Part shown: positions 37,583 to 46,075 of the stretch, one piece after another
Position numbering within the stretch: the first letter of the stretch is position 1
How the letters are laid out: every line of letters starts with the position of its first letter
Assembly: GCA_027627705.1 (NCBI GenBank)
Contig: CP091242.1
Location: 1,694,905-1,758,904 of the forward strand
Length of the DNA: 64,000 nucleotides
DNA from: Hyphomonadaceae bacterium BL14
GTDB lineage: Bacteria; Pseudomonadota; Alphaproteobacteria; Caulobacterales; Maricaulaceae
Reading direction: 5' to 3'
The notes under the pieces: model-generated
What the model was told of the DNA's origin: nothing
Database searches by the model: none
The model's input: only the letters and a program-made list of their open reading frames with translations
Position numbers and translations under genes: made by a program

Positions 37583-39532
37583 CTATCCGCGCGGCAATGC
37601 CGCCGTCAGGCCGGCCACAGAGGCACTGCGCGGAGCCACCGCTTCACCGTCAGCATGGACGATGGAGACGAACTCCCGGCCCAGCGCGGCACCCATCATG
37701 GACGGTGCCTGGTCGATGGCGTGCACCAGCAGACCTGGCACATACACCGCCGGCTCGCCGGGCGGCGCATTGGGGTTCAGACGCGCCCGCGACGCCTGGA
37801 GCAGCGCCAGATCGGACAGGGCGCGCACATCGGCATTGGCGTCAAAGCTGCCCGTGTCCATCACCAGGCGGTCGGCATAGACGCGCAGGGGCGCCTCGGC
37901 GTTGACCGGCATGTTGTTGACCGTCAGGAACGGCCGGGTAATGCGCCCGGACCCGCCATTGTCCACCTCGACGAACTCGAACGCCAGCTCCGCCCGGCGC
38001 GGGGCAAAGCGCGCAATAGCTTCAGCCGCCACCCGCCCGTTGACCAGGCGTTCCGGCCCGTTCATCTCGGAGGGCAGGCGCACCAGAAGCCCATCGCTGA
38101 ACGCGGGCGGCAACGCGGTGAAACCGGCCGCGCCGGCGCCGCGCGCCATCATCAGCCCGCTATCGGCACTGAGCTGGACGGGGAAGCGCTGCTGGCTGAT
38201 TTCGCACCCGCCGGTGTCGCGGTGGCGCTGCAGGGTGACGGCCAGCTGATTGGTCAGGCCGTGCAGATGCGGGGGCAGGCCGACAGCGAAGCGGCTGTCC
38301 ACGCCGGGCTGGAGCCGGCGCGAGTCGATCATTTCGCCGTTGAGGACGGTGTGCACCAGATTGGTGAAGCCATCCGGGCCCTCAGACAGGCGCAGGTCCA
38401 GCGCCACCGCTTCGGGCAGGCGTCCGCCCGGCAGATCCGAGAGGGCATATTCCATCCGCCAGGTGCGGCTGTTGGAGATGTTCTGCACCGAATTGTCCGC
38501 ACCGAAAGCCGATAGCGGGGTCATGGCCGCGTCGGGTGCCAGATCCTCGAACAGGACCGCATCGATGACGTCAGACCGCGCGATGGACGCCATCTCGCTG
38601 GTCAGGAAGTTCACTGTCTCGAAGCGTTCGGCATCCATCAGGGCCACCAGCGTGGCACCGGCGCGGCGATAGAGGCCCGCCCCGGCCGGGGCGCGCTCAC
38701 GCACCGGCGTGAAGCCGGCACGGCGCAGCGCTTCGGGCGAGGCTGCCAGGATCAGACCGCGCGTGCCGGGCTGAACCATCTCGGCGGCGGTAGAGAGATC
38801 GACCATCTCGATCTGATAGCCATTGCGGGCCAGGCGCGCGCCCAGACGCACCGCCAGTTCGAACCAGGAATCGCCCTCCTCCAGCCCGATCGTCACAACG
38901 CGCGGCGTCAACGCCATCACGTCACGTACCGAGGTCAGGGGACCGTCCAGGTCCACCTCGACACCGGATTGGGCGGTGAACGCCACCATGGCACCCATGG
39001 AGCGTTCGTTGTGGCACAAATCCTGGGGCAGGTCGCCGCTGAGCTGGAAGGCGACGCGCGCTTCCGAAGCGCCCGCCATATCTTCGGTCAGATCAAACAC
39101 CCAGTTGAAGGTGCGCCGGCCTGGCGTGAGGCGGCGCTCCATCACGCGCTTGCCATTCACCGTGACCTGCAGGGCGGTCACGGTCTCGGGACCGACATCC
39201 TGTTCGCCGGTCAGCACCAGGCGGACGGCGCGCGGCGCCTGGTCGCGCACAAGCGGCAGGGTCACGGCGGCGAAAGACGGAAATCCGGAGACCACGACCC
39301 CTGTCTGGGCACCGGCGTCCTCAAAGCGGATGCGGTGGCGGCCTTCCACCCCGATCACGGCCTGGGCATTGGTCAGGCGCTCGGCGGTGCGGGTCACGAA
39401 CAGGCCGAAATCACCCTGCCCGGCATTGAGCTGGCCGGACACGAAAAGGGTCGCCACGCTCGCCAGGGCAATGATACCCAGCGATGCCGAGAACCAGGGA
39501 AAGCGCCGCTTGTCTTCTTTGGTCGATTTCAT
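37583..39532 (-). CDS. BcsB-like periplasmic polysaccharide-synthase partner
   Basis: This 649-residue protein resembles the cellulose synthase periplasmic subunit BcsB: N-terminal membrane helix (WFSASLGIIALASVATLFVSG), then beta-rich carbohydrate-binding-like and flavodoxin-like domains (VTLPLVRDQAPRAVRLVLTGEQDVGPETVTALQV-type strands, RTFNWVFDLTEDM). Unlike canonical BcsB, no C-terminal membrane helix is visible. The start at 39532 has AAAGGGG 6 nt upstream. It follows the beta-barrel gene on the same strand and faces the GT2. Cyclic di-GMP is not bound by this subunit despite old names. Confidence 0.72.
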   Translation of the reverse strand: MKSTKEDKRRFPWFSASLGIIALASVATLFVSGQLNAGQGDFGLFVTRTAERLTNAQAVIGVEGRHRIRFEDAGAQTGVVVSGFPSFAAVTLPLVRDQAPRAVRLVLTGEQDVGPETVTALQVTVNGKRVMERRLTPGRRTFNWVFDLTEDMAGASEARVAFQLSGDLPQDLCHNERSMGAMVAFTAQSGVEVDLDGPLTSVRDVMALTPRVVTIGLEEGDSWFELAVRLGARLARNGYQIEMVDLSTAAEMVQPGTRGLILAASPEALRRAGFTPVRERAPAGAGLYRRAGATLVALMDAERFETVNFLTSEMASIARSDVIDAVLFEDLAPDAAMTPLSAFGADNSVQNISNSRTWRMEYALSDLPGGRLPEAVALDLRLSEGPDGFTNLVHTVLNGEMIDSRRLQPGVDSRFAVGLPPHLHGLTNQLAVTLQRHRDTGGCEISQQRFPVQLSADSGLMMARGAGAAGFTALPPAFSDGLLVRLPSEMNGPERLVNGRVAAEAIARFAPRRAELAFEFVEVDNGGSGRITRPFLTVNNMPVNAEAPLRVYADRLVMDTGSFDANADVRALSDLALLQASRARLNPNAPPGEPAVYVPGLLVHAIDQAPSMMGAALGREFVSIVHADGEAVAPRSASVAGLTAALPRG

Positions 39533-39708
39533 CGTCAGCCCCTTTTGAGCAATCGCTCTGTCGCCCCGCCCCAGGGCGTTAGTCATCTGTTCACCACGTC
39601 AGAGGTGGACCGCCATTACGGCTTGGAAAGGTCTGCAATCAGACTTCGAGGCGGCATGTTCAAGGCGCGAATGTGGCATCGGGTTCCATCCGGGCGCAGC
39701 TGCCGCCC

Positions 39709-40635
39709 CTAGAACCGGAAGCGCACACCCAGCCGCCACACCGCGCCGCCATAGTCGCGCGAGGCGATATTGGACTGATTGTCCAGATGGCCGACGGCGA
39801 CGAAGGCGGTGGCGCGCTCGCCCAAGCGATGCTCCACACGCGCCTCGGCCAGCAGGCGCCGATCGGAGCGCTCCAGCGGAACCGCGAGCGAGAAGGCGTC
39901 CTTGTAGTCGCGATCACGATAGTCGGCGGCGAGGCCCAGCGTGGTGCGGGTCCCGGCGCGCCAGCTCACGTCCGCGCCCAGACGCGTCTCGTCGAAGGAG
40001 AAGGCGTCCCGGTCAGCATCCGCGGTTTCGCGGAAGGCCGACAGGCGCACCTCCCAAGCCTCGTCCGCAGCGCGCACGAACTGTTCGACCCCGGCGCGTG
40101 CGCGCGTGGAGCTCAGCCCCTGCAGGGCTGCGCCACGGAAATCATAGGCGTTGATCCGCAGCCGCCCGACCGTCTCCAGCGTGCGGTCTCCGCGCGGACG
40201 CCAGCGCAGCTGGGCCTCGGCCTCGGGCCGGGTCCACTGGGTCGAGCCGTCGCGCGTCAAATGGCTGTAGGCGGCAGAGATGCGAAACTGGACTGTGTTG
40301 TCCTGCGTGGTGTTCCAGTACTGGATGCGCGGGGTGAGCAGGATGGAATCCAGCCCGTCGCGATCAGAATAGCTGCGCACGCGCACCTGCTGTTCAAAAC
40401 GCAGCACCTGGCGGCCGGACAAAGGCTGCACCCACCGGGCCCAGTTATTGGAATCAAACCCGGTGGCGAGGCCAAACGGCTGGCCGCCGGGACCCGTGGC
40501 CAGCTCATCATCGGGCGAGAACGGGTCATCGCGCGCGATCATGGTGTCGGAGTTGAATTCGAACCGCCCATCCTGGGCGTCAGCGGCAGCTCCGGTCATG
40601 AGCGCCAGCCCTGCAGCGGCGAACGTGATGCGCAT
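39709..40635 (-). CDS. Outer-membrane beta-barrel protein
   Basis: The 308-residue product has a signal peptide (MRITFAAAGLALMTGAAADAQ) and amphipathic beta strands with alternating aromatic and polar residues throughout, ending in the strand RLGVRFRF with the C-terminal phenylalanine of outer-membrane barrels. About 14-16 strands are estimated. It lies between the BcsB-like gene and the GT2 and may be the outer-membrane exit in place of BcsC. No TPR scaffold is attached. Family not recognised. Confidence 0.78.
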   Translation of the reverse strand: MRITFAAAGLALMTGAAADAQDGRFEFNSDTMIARDDPFSPDDELATGPGGQPFGLATGFDSNNWARWVQPLSGRQVLRFEQQVRVRSYSDRDGLDSILLTPRIQYWNTTQDNTVQFRISAAYSHLTRDGSTQWTRPEAEAQLRWRPRGDRTLETVGRLRINAYDFRGAALQGLSSTRARAGVEQFVRAADEAWEVRLSAFRETADADRDAFSFDETRLGADVSWRAGTRTTLGLAADYRDRDYKDAFSLAVPLERSDRRLLAEARVEHRLGERATAFVAVGHLDNQSNIASRDYGGAVWRLGVRFRF

Positions 40636-40701
40636 GCAATCCCCCTCGATCTTGATCGGCCCTAGTTTGGCCGATGTCGGTTTTGGCCTTTATTTTGCCG
40701 G

Positions 40702-40717
40702 TTAATCGGGCGTTAAG
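40702..40717. promoter_or_regulatory. Perfect CtrA box in the divergent polysaccharide promoter
   Basis: TTAATCGGGCGTTAAG fits TTAA-N7-TTAA. It is 67 nt from the barrel start and 72 nt from the GT2 start, so one box could serve both sides. Binding by CtrA is inferred from sequence. Confidence 0.65.
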
Positions 40718-40788
40718 ATAGAGCCATGGGGTGCGATTGCGGGTCTTGAGGGGCGCGCATCAGGCGATTTCGAGGCCAGGGGACGCAT

Positions 40789-42714
40789 ATGGAAGAGGGC
40801 ATCCGGACGCAGACGCGTCCCCAGACGGCGGACCCGAAGGTCCGGCCGGGCGCAAAAAGCAAGCCGGACGCAGCCCGGCTGGACAGCGCGGGACGGTCGG
40901 CAGATTTCTTCCGTTCGGTGGACTCGGCACCCAGGGCGGTATCGGTCGCCCGCCCGCGCGGGGTGCAGGACACGGCCCTGATCGCCTTCGCGTTCATCTC
41001 TGTCATTGTGCTGGCGCTGCCGGAACTGGCGCGCACCGGCTTGCTCGACGTGCCGATCCCGCGCGATTTCGTGATTTTCAGCGCCGACCGGGTCAATTCC
41101 ATGCTGCCGGTGCGCAGCTTCATCGTGTCGTTTTTCCTCACCTACGCCCTGTTCGCCTACGGCTCGGTGCTGACGCGGGGCCGGCTGGCCGTGCTGTTTC
41201 TGGCCAAGTTCGCCCTGGCCTGTGCCATCATCGATGGCGGGGCATGGCTGAGCTGGCGCTTCGCCGATGCGGTCTGGCCGATCCATTTCCAGCAATTCCT
41301 GACCGGCATGGCGGGGCTGGTGATCTTTCCCCACACGCTGATCTCCAATGCGCGGCTGCCGGTGGATTCTGGCGTCGCCAATCTGCGCACCGGCAAGGTG
41401 CATGAGTACGCCATCCTGTTCATCGCAGCGGCCATCGCCGCGGTGATCGCCATCATCGTGGCGACAGTCTATGGCGACGAGGCGGGCTATCTGCGCTCCA
41501 TCGCCATTCTGGGCGGGATGGGGCCGGGCGTGTTCCTGGCCCAGCAGCTGATGACAGGCCAGCTAGCCGCCATTGGCTGGATCCGCAACATGGTCTCGCG
41601 CCGGCGCGCCTTCTCCCCGCCGGTCACCGTGCTGGTGCCTGCCCACAACGAAGCCCACCAGATCCATGAAACCCTGCGCGCGGTGGATGCTGCCGCGGCG
41701 CGCTATGACGGGCCGGTGCGCGTTGTGGTGATGGAGAATTGCTCCAGCGACGCCACGGCCCGCCTGGCCGAAACCACGCTGGGTGAGTGCACGCATCTGT
41801 CCGGCTGGACCGTGGATGCCAGCCAGATTCCGGGCAAGGCCAAGGCGCTCAATCGCGGTCTGGACATGATCGGGGACGAATTTGTCGTGCGCATCGACGC
41901 CGACACCACCATCGGGCCGGACGCCATCCGCATTGCCATGCGCCATTTCGCCAACGCCAAGGTCGGCGGCGTGGGCGGACTGCCTTTGCCCCACGAAGGC
42001 GAAGGCCTTTTGTCCAAGGTGCGCGCCATTGAAGTCTTGCTGCGCCACGGGTTTGTGCAGGTGAGCTTTGGCGCGTTTGGCGGCATTTTCGGCCTGCCGG
42101 GCATGTTCGTGATCTACCGCAAGGCCGCGCTGGACGAGGCAGGCGGCTTCACTGAAGGCATGAATGGCGAGGACACCGACATCACGCTGGCCATGACCAG
42201 CCTGGGCTGGCGGATGGTGTCGGACCCGCGCGCGAAATTCTATACCGAGACGCCCGACACGCTGGCCTTCCTGCGCGAGCAGCGCACGCGCTGGTTCCGC
42301 TCGCTCTATCACGTCACCGCCCATAACCGCCGGGCGCTGTTTGCCAACGGGTCCATCATCGGCTGCGTGGTGCTGCCTTTCACCCTGCTCAACGGGGCGC
42401 GGCGGGCCATGATGACGCCGCTGCTGATCTATGGCGTGATCGTGTTCCTGCTGTTTGGCGGCGTGTATGGCCACCCCCACTTCGCCACCGTGGTGGCGGT
42501 GGTGCTGGGCATGCCGTTTGTGCTGGCGCTGACCGTGCTGATCCTGTGGCGGCGCTTTGATCTCATCCTGATCCTGCCGCTTTACATGGGATTCCGCTTC
42601 CTGCGCTCTTACTACACGCTGGGCTCCACGCTCTCGCTGATCTATCCGGCCAGGCGCGAGGACAAAGCCTTCGCCGCACCCAAACCGCGCCAGGCCCCGC
42701 CCTTCCCGGAATAA
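40789..42714 (+). CDS. Cellulose-synthase-like family 2 glycosyltransferase
   Basis: This 641-residue membrane enzyme has a disordered cytoplasmic N terminus (about 1-60), several membrane helices (60-250), a GT2 domain starting VTVLVPAHNEA, and C-terminal helices. Processive-synthase motifs are present: DxD at Asp370/Asp372, the ED pair at 461-462, and QxxRW at Gln498-Trp502. No PilZ domain follows, so direct c-di-GMP control is not expected. It would build a beta-linked polymer from a nucleotide sugar; the sugar is unknown. Confidence 0.88.
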   Translation: MEEGIRTQTRPQTADPKVRPGAKSKPDAARLDSAGRSADFFRSVDSAPRAVSVARPRGVQDTALIAFAFISVIVLALPELARTGLLDVPIPRDFVIFSADRVNSMLPVRSFIVSFFLTYALFAYGSVLTRGRLAVLFLAKFALACAIIDGGAWLSWRFADAVWPIHFQQFLTGMAGLVIFPHTLISNARLPVDSGVANLRTGKVHEYAILFIAAAIAAVIAIIVATVYGDEAGYLRSIAILGGMGPGVFLAQQLMTGQLAAIGWIRNMVSRRRAFSPPVTVLVPAHNEAHQIHETLRAVDAAAARYDGPVRVVVMENCSSDATARLAETTLGECTHLSGWTVDASQIPGKAKALNRGLDMIGDEFVVRIDADTTIGPDAIRIAMRHFANAKVGGVGGLPLPHEGEGLLSKVRAIEVLLRHGFVQVSFGAFGGIFGLPGMFVIYRKAALDEAGGFTEGMNGEDTDITLAMTSLGWRMVSDPRAKFYTETPDTLAFLREQRTRWFRSLYHVTAHNRRALFANGSIIGCVVLPFTLLNGARRAMMTPLLIYGVIVFLLFGGVYGHPHFATVVAVVLGMPFVLALTVLILWRRFDLILILPLYMGFRFLRSYYTLGSTLSLIYPARREDKAFAAPKPRQAPPFPE

Positions 42715-42752
42715 TCCGGGCCGGGCGGAGCTGACGGCGAAACCGCGCGCGT

Positions 42753-43250
42753 CTAGCGGCCGTCGCCCTGCGGGGCCGGCTCGTCTGCGGGCTGGTCAAC
42801 AGGTGCTGCGGCGGGTGCCGCAGCGGCTGCGGCCGCGGCTTCGGCTTCCCGGCGCAACACCGTGTCGCAATCGCGCCCGCCATACAGGCCGTTGAGGAAA
42901 TACCAGCGCTTCTCTGCGATGGCCCGGCGCGCCTCTTCCTGTTCGCGCTGGCGCTGGGCAGCGCGGCCCATCATGCCGCCCACGGCACCCAGGCCCGGGA
43001 TGGCCCGGCCCGCGCCGGACATCAACGCGCCTTGCTGGACCAGCGCGGTGGCCGCGCCGACAGCGTATTCACTGCCCAGAAGTCCGCCCTCGGGCGAACC
43101 GCCGAGAATATCGGTCTGCTCGGTGGCGGCCACGACAATCTGCTGACAGCTCATGGCCGTATCGCCCATGCGCATGACCTGGCCCTCCTGGGCCGATGCT
43201 GCACCGGCCAGGACAATCGCCGCACCTGCGGCGGCAAGATACTGTTTCAT
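42753..43250 (-). CDS. Exported hypothetical protein
   Basis: The 165-residue product has a signal peptide (KQYLAAAGAAIVLAGAASAQ), a middle Gly-rich segment (GAGRAIPGLGAVGGMMGRAA) like a glycine-zipper, a charged helix (QREQEEARRAIAEKRWYFLN) and an Ala/Pro tail. Two conserved-looking cysteines (SCQQ, DCDT) could form a disulfide. A GGGGAT motif supports the start at 43250. It may belong to the polysaccharide locus or stand alone. Function unknown. Confidence 0.68.
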   Translation of the reverse strand: MKQYLAAAGAAIVLAGAASAQEGQVMRMGDTAMSCQQIVVAATEQTDILGGSPEGGLLGSEYAVGAATALVQQGALMSGAGRAIPGLGAVGGMMGRAAQRQREQEEARRAIAEKRWYFLNGLYGGRDCDTVLRREAEAAAAAAAAPAAAPVDQPADEPAPQGDGR

Positions 43251-43359
43251 CGAAAATATCCCCATTCTGGTGCCGGCCGGTCATCAAGGCCGGTCCGGCT
43301 TCACCGAACGGGAGGTTAGGCGGCGGGCGCAGCGCGCGCCCTCCCCTGAACAGGGGGCG

Positions 43360-44406
43360 TCAGATCACGCCGCGCCTGGCCAGGGCCTCGATCACCCCGG
43401 CCTGACGGGCGCGGTAGAAATCCTTGGCAGGCGTGGTGACCGCGCCGTCCGCCATCAGCGTTTCGGGCGGATGGACGCGAGCGCCGGCATAGGCACGCGC
43501 CCAAAGCTCCATGGGCTGACGGGCCAGGAGATTGCCCATGGACACCTTGCGCCGCAGGCGGCGTACCAGCCCCACATCGACCTCGCCATAGGCGCACATG
43601 GACGGGCCAGACGCGGCTTCGGCGATGATCAGGCCGCGCGGATCGACGATCTTGGAGCCCCGGTCGGCGCTGGCCTGGGGGATGGGCGTACCGGTCATGC
43701 CCCCGGTATTGGCCGACACCACATAGGCGAGGTTTTCAATGGCGCGCGCCTGCTTGGCGATATTCTTGGGCGTGGCCTGGGGGCTCGACACTTCAGACGA
43801 TGAATGCACGAACACCTCCGCGCCGCGCACTGCGTGCAGGCGGGCGATCTCGGGGTGAAGAATCTCTTCGGACGCAATCGCCGCCAACCGGCCGATGGCG
43901 GTATCGGCGACGGGAAACAGCGCATCCTCGCCATAGGCGTCAAGATAGGCGTCGAGCACGTCATAGGGGCTGGGCGCATACATGGAGATGAGGCGGCGAT
44001 AGCGCAGCACCTGCGCGCCGGACGGATCGATCACCACGCAGGCCTGGAAGTAGAGGTCGGGGAAGTGCGGGTCGGTCTCGTAGCCGTTCCAGGCCAGGAA
44101 GATGTTGAAATCGGCCGCGATGGCGGCCATGGCGCCGAACTCCGGCCCGTCTGCGCTGATCGACGCCTTGGCGCGCCATTCGGCAGCGGTTTCGCGCATG
44201 GGAAAACCGGTGAGCGCATACTCGGGCAGCACGACCAGGCGCACGTCCGGGCCGATAAAGGCGACGGACCCTGCAATCTCGGCGCGGATGCGCGCGATGG
44301 AGGCCAGCATGCGCGCGCGCGCACTGTCCGCGTCGGGGCAGGCATTCACCGTCTCGCACAGAGACTGCAGGGCGAGCGCCGTATAGGCGGGGGCGGCTTG
44401 CGTCAT
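43360..44406 (-). CDS. Nitrilase-superfamily protein with replaced catalytic residues
   Basis: The 348-residue protein has the carbon-nitrogen hydrolase fold: LVVLPEYALTGFP with the catalytic glutamate (Glu62), the LRYRRLISMYAP segment and AIASEEILHPEIARLHAVRGAEVF. At the lysine position there is Arg138, and at the nucleophile cysteine position there is Ser179 (codon checked). This suggests a pseudoenzyme or altered chemistry. It is divergent from the GntR gene by 83 nt and is probably under its control. Confidence 0.8.
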   Translation of the reverse strand: MTQAAPAYTALALQSLCETVNACPDADSARARMLASIARIRAEIAGSVAFIGPDVRLVVLPEYALTGFPMRETAAEWRAKASISADGPEFGAMAAIAADFNIFLAWNGYETDPHFPDLYFQACVVIDPSGAQVLRYRRLISMYAPSPYDVLDAYLDAYGEDALFPVADTAIGRLAAIASEEILHPEIARLHAVRGAEVFVHSSSEVSSPQATPKNIAKQARAIENLAYVVSANTGGMTGTPIPQASADRGSKIVDPRGLIIAEAASGPSMCAYGEVDVGLVRRLRRKVSMGNLLARQPMELWARAYAGARVHPPETLMADGAVTTPAKDFYRARQAGVIEALARRGVI

Positions 44407-44489
44407 GACACTGGCTCCTTGCAGTTGACGGCGAACCCAAGACATAGTCCGGACATGAACACTCCGTCACGGACATCGGCAGGCCAGAC

Positions 44490-45311
44490 ATGAGCCCGAC
44501 TTCCCGGCTGGACGGCAGCGCCGCGACTCGCCTGGCGCCCGACCTGATCGACGAGACCCTGCCCACACCGCTGTATCACCAGATCTTCCTGGTGTTGCGC
44601 GACCGGATTCGCGAGGGCGGATTCCCCGCAGGCGCGATCCTGCCGGGCGAGCAGGAGCTGACGCGCCTGTTCAATGTCTCGCGCATAACCGTCAAGCGCG
44701 CCATGAATGAGCTGGCCGCCCACGGCTTCGTCACCCGCCATCGCGGGCGCGGCACAGTGGTCACCCACAACGCGTCCGCACCGGTGGTGGAAGGACGGTT
44801 CGACACGCTGTTCGACGCCCTCAAACGCATGGGGCTGGAGACCCAGGTCCAGCTTCTGGAGGCGGAAGCGGTACGCGCCAGCGAGGAGCTGGCGCTGGAA
44901 ATGACGCTGGACCCCGGTTGCAAGCTTCAGCGGGCGGTGCGCCTGCGCTCGCTGGAAGGCGACACGTTTTCCTATCTGGTCACCCATGTGCCGTGGGAGA
45001 TTGCGGCGCGCTACAGCCAGGAAGACCTGAAGACCCAACCCATGCAGGAATTGCTGCGCCGGGCGGGCGCCGAAACGGTGGAGGCCGACCAGACCATCAC
45101 GGCGGTGGCCGCCGAGCCGCTGATCGCGTCGGCGCTGCGCATCTCGCCGGGCTCGCCGCTGTTGAAGATCAAGCGCATCATGCGCGGCGCGGACGGGCGC
45201 GCGGTACAGCATATCATCGCCTATTACCGGCCTGAACGCTTCCGCTACCACATGCGTCTGGTGCGCAAGGACGCCGCCGACGATGACTGGAGCGAAGCCG
45301 AAATGAGCTGA
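44490..45311 (+). CDS. GntR-family regulator with UTRA domain (HutC/FarR type)
   Basis: The 273-residue regulator has an N-terminal winged helix (PLYHQIFLVLRDRIREGGFPAGAILPGEQELTRLFNVSRITVKRAMNELAAHGFVTRHRGRGTVV) and a C-terminal UTRA ligand-binding domain (about 110-265). UTRA binds small acids, amino acids or sugars. It lies between the nitrilase-like gene and the oxidase operon, which it probably controls. Confidence 0.93.
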   Translation: MSPTSRLDGSAATRLAPDLIDETLPTPLYHQIFLVLRDRIREGGFPAGAILPGEQELTRLFNVSRITVKRAMNELAAHGFVTRHRGRGTVVTHNASAPVVEGRFDTLFDALKRMGLETQVQLLEAEAVRASEELALEMTLDPGCKLQRAVRLRSLEGDTFSYLVTHVPWEIAARYSQEDLKTQPMQELLRRAGAETVEADQTITAVAAEPLIASALRISPGSPLLKIKRIMRGADGRAVQHIIAYYRPERFRYHMRLVRKDAADDDWSEAEMS

Positions 45312-45350
45312 GGCCCGCGCAGCCCGCATGATCTTCCCCTCCGCACAAAA

Positions 45351-45366
45351 GATATATAACTATACC
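45351..45366. promoter_or_regulatory. Candidate GntR operator or promoter element
   Basis: GATATATAACTATACC is a sharp AT-rich island with an imperfect inverted repeat (5 of 7 pairs), 56 nt before the membrane-protein start. HutC-type regulators bind TA-rich palindromes; the match is only suggestive. Confidence 0.3.
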
Positions 45367-45421
45367 ATTTGAAGCTGGTCCTGCCGGCTTATCAAGGGGT
45401 AAAGCGAGCGGAAGGCGGGCG

Positions 45422-46069
45422 ATGGCGCTCCTGGAACTCATCCATATTCTGGTTCTGGTCTATTGGCTGGGTGGTGATCTGGGCGCGTTTGTCGCCAGCC
45501 GTCTGGTGGCCGATCCGGCACGCGCGCCGGCAGGCCGGGCCGCAGCTGCCACCATATTGATGCATGTGGATATGGCCCCGCGCATGGCGCTGATATTCGC
45601 CTTCCCCACAGGCTTTGCGCTGGCGGTGTATGAAGGCTGGCTGCCGGCCGGTCCGGTCTGGATCGCGCCGGCGTTTGCGCTGGCGCTGGTCTGGGCCGTG
45701 GCGGCGTGGATGGTGCATCTCAAAGCCGGGCCGGACGGGCTGGGCCAGCGCGTCGACATGGCGATCCGGATTGTGGCGCTGATCGGTTTTGCCGGTGCGG
45801 GCGCAGCGGGACTTGCCGGCGTGATCGTCCTGCCCCTGTTCATTGCAGGCAAGCTGGTGCTGCTGGCGCTGGCGGTGTTTGCCGGACTGATGGTGCGGCG
45901 TGTGCTGTCGCCTTTCGGTGCGGCCTTCGGCCGGATCGCGGCGGGCCAGGGCGATAGCGAGGCTGAAACCATCGTCCGCGCCAGCCTGTCGAAAGCCCGA
46001 ATCTGGGTGTTTGTGATCTGGGCAGCGGTGCTCGGTGCCGCCGCGCTTGGCGTGCTGCAGCCGGTCTGA
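45422..46069 (+). CDS. Polytopic membrane protein, CopD/DUF2269-like
   Basis: The 215-residue protein has about six membrane helices. The first begins LLELIHILVLVYWLGGDLGAF with His8; His48 (ILMHVDMAPR) opens the second, and a further histidine lies in WMVHLKAGPDG. Histidines at such helix ends resemble haem or metal ligands of CopD/HemJ-like membrane proteins. It is 6 nt before the FAD oxidase, so it may be its membrane anchor or electron acceptor. That role is inference. Confidence 0.72.
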   Translation: MALLELIHILVLVYWLGGDLGAFVASRLVADPARAPAGRAAAATILMHVDMAPRMALIFAFPTGFALAVYEGWLPAGPVWIAPAFALALVWAVAAWMVHLKAGPDGLGQRVDMAIRIVALIGFAGAGAAGLAGVIVLPLFIAGKLVLLALAVFAGLMVRRVLSPFGAAFGRIAAGQGDSEAETIVRASLSKARIWVFVIWAAVLGAAALGVLQPV

Positions 46070-46075
46070 GGGAGC

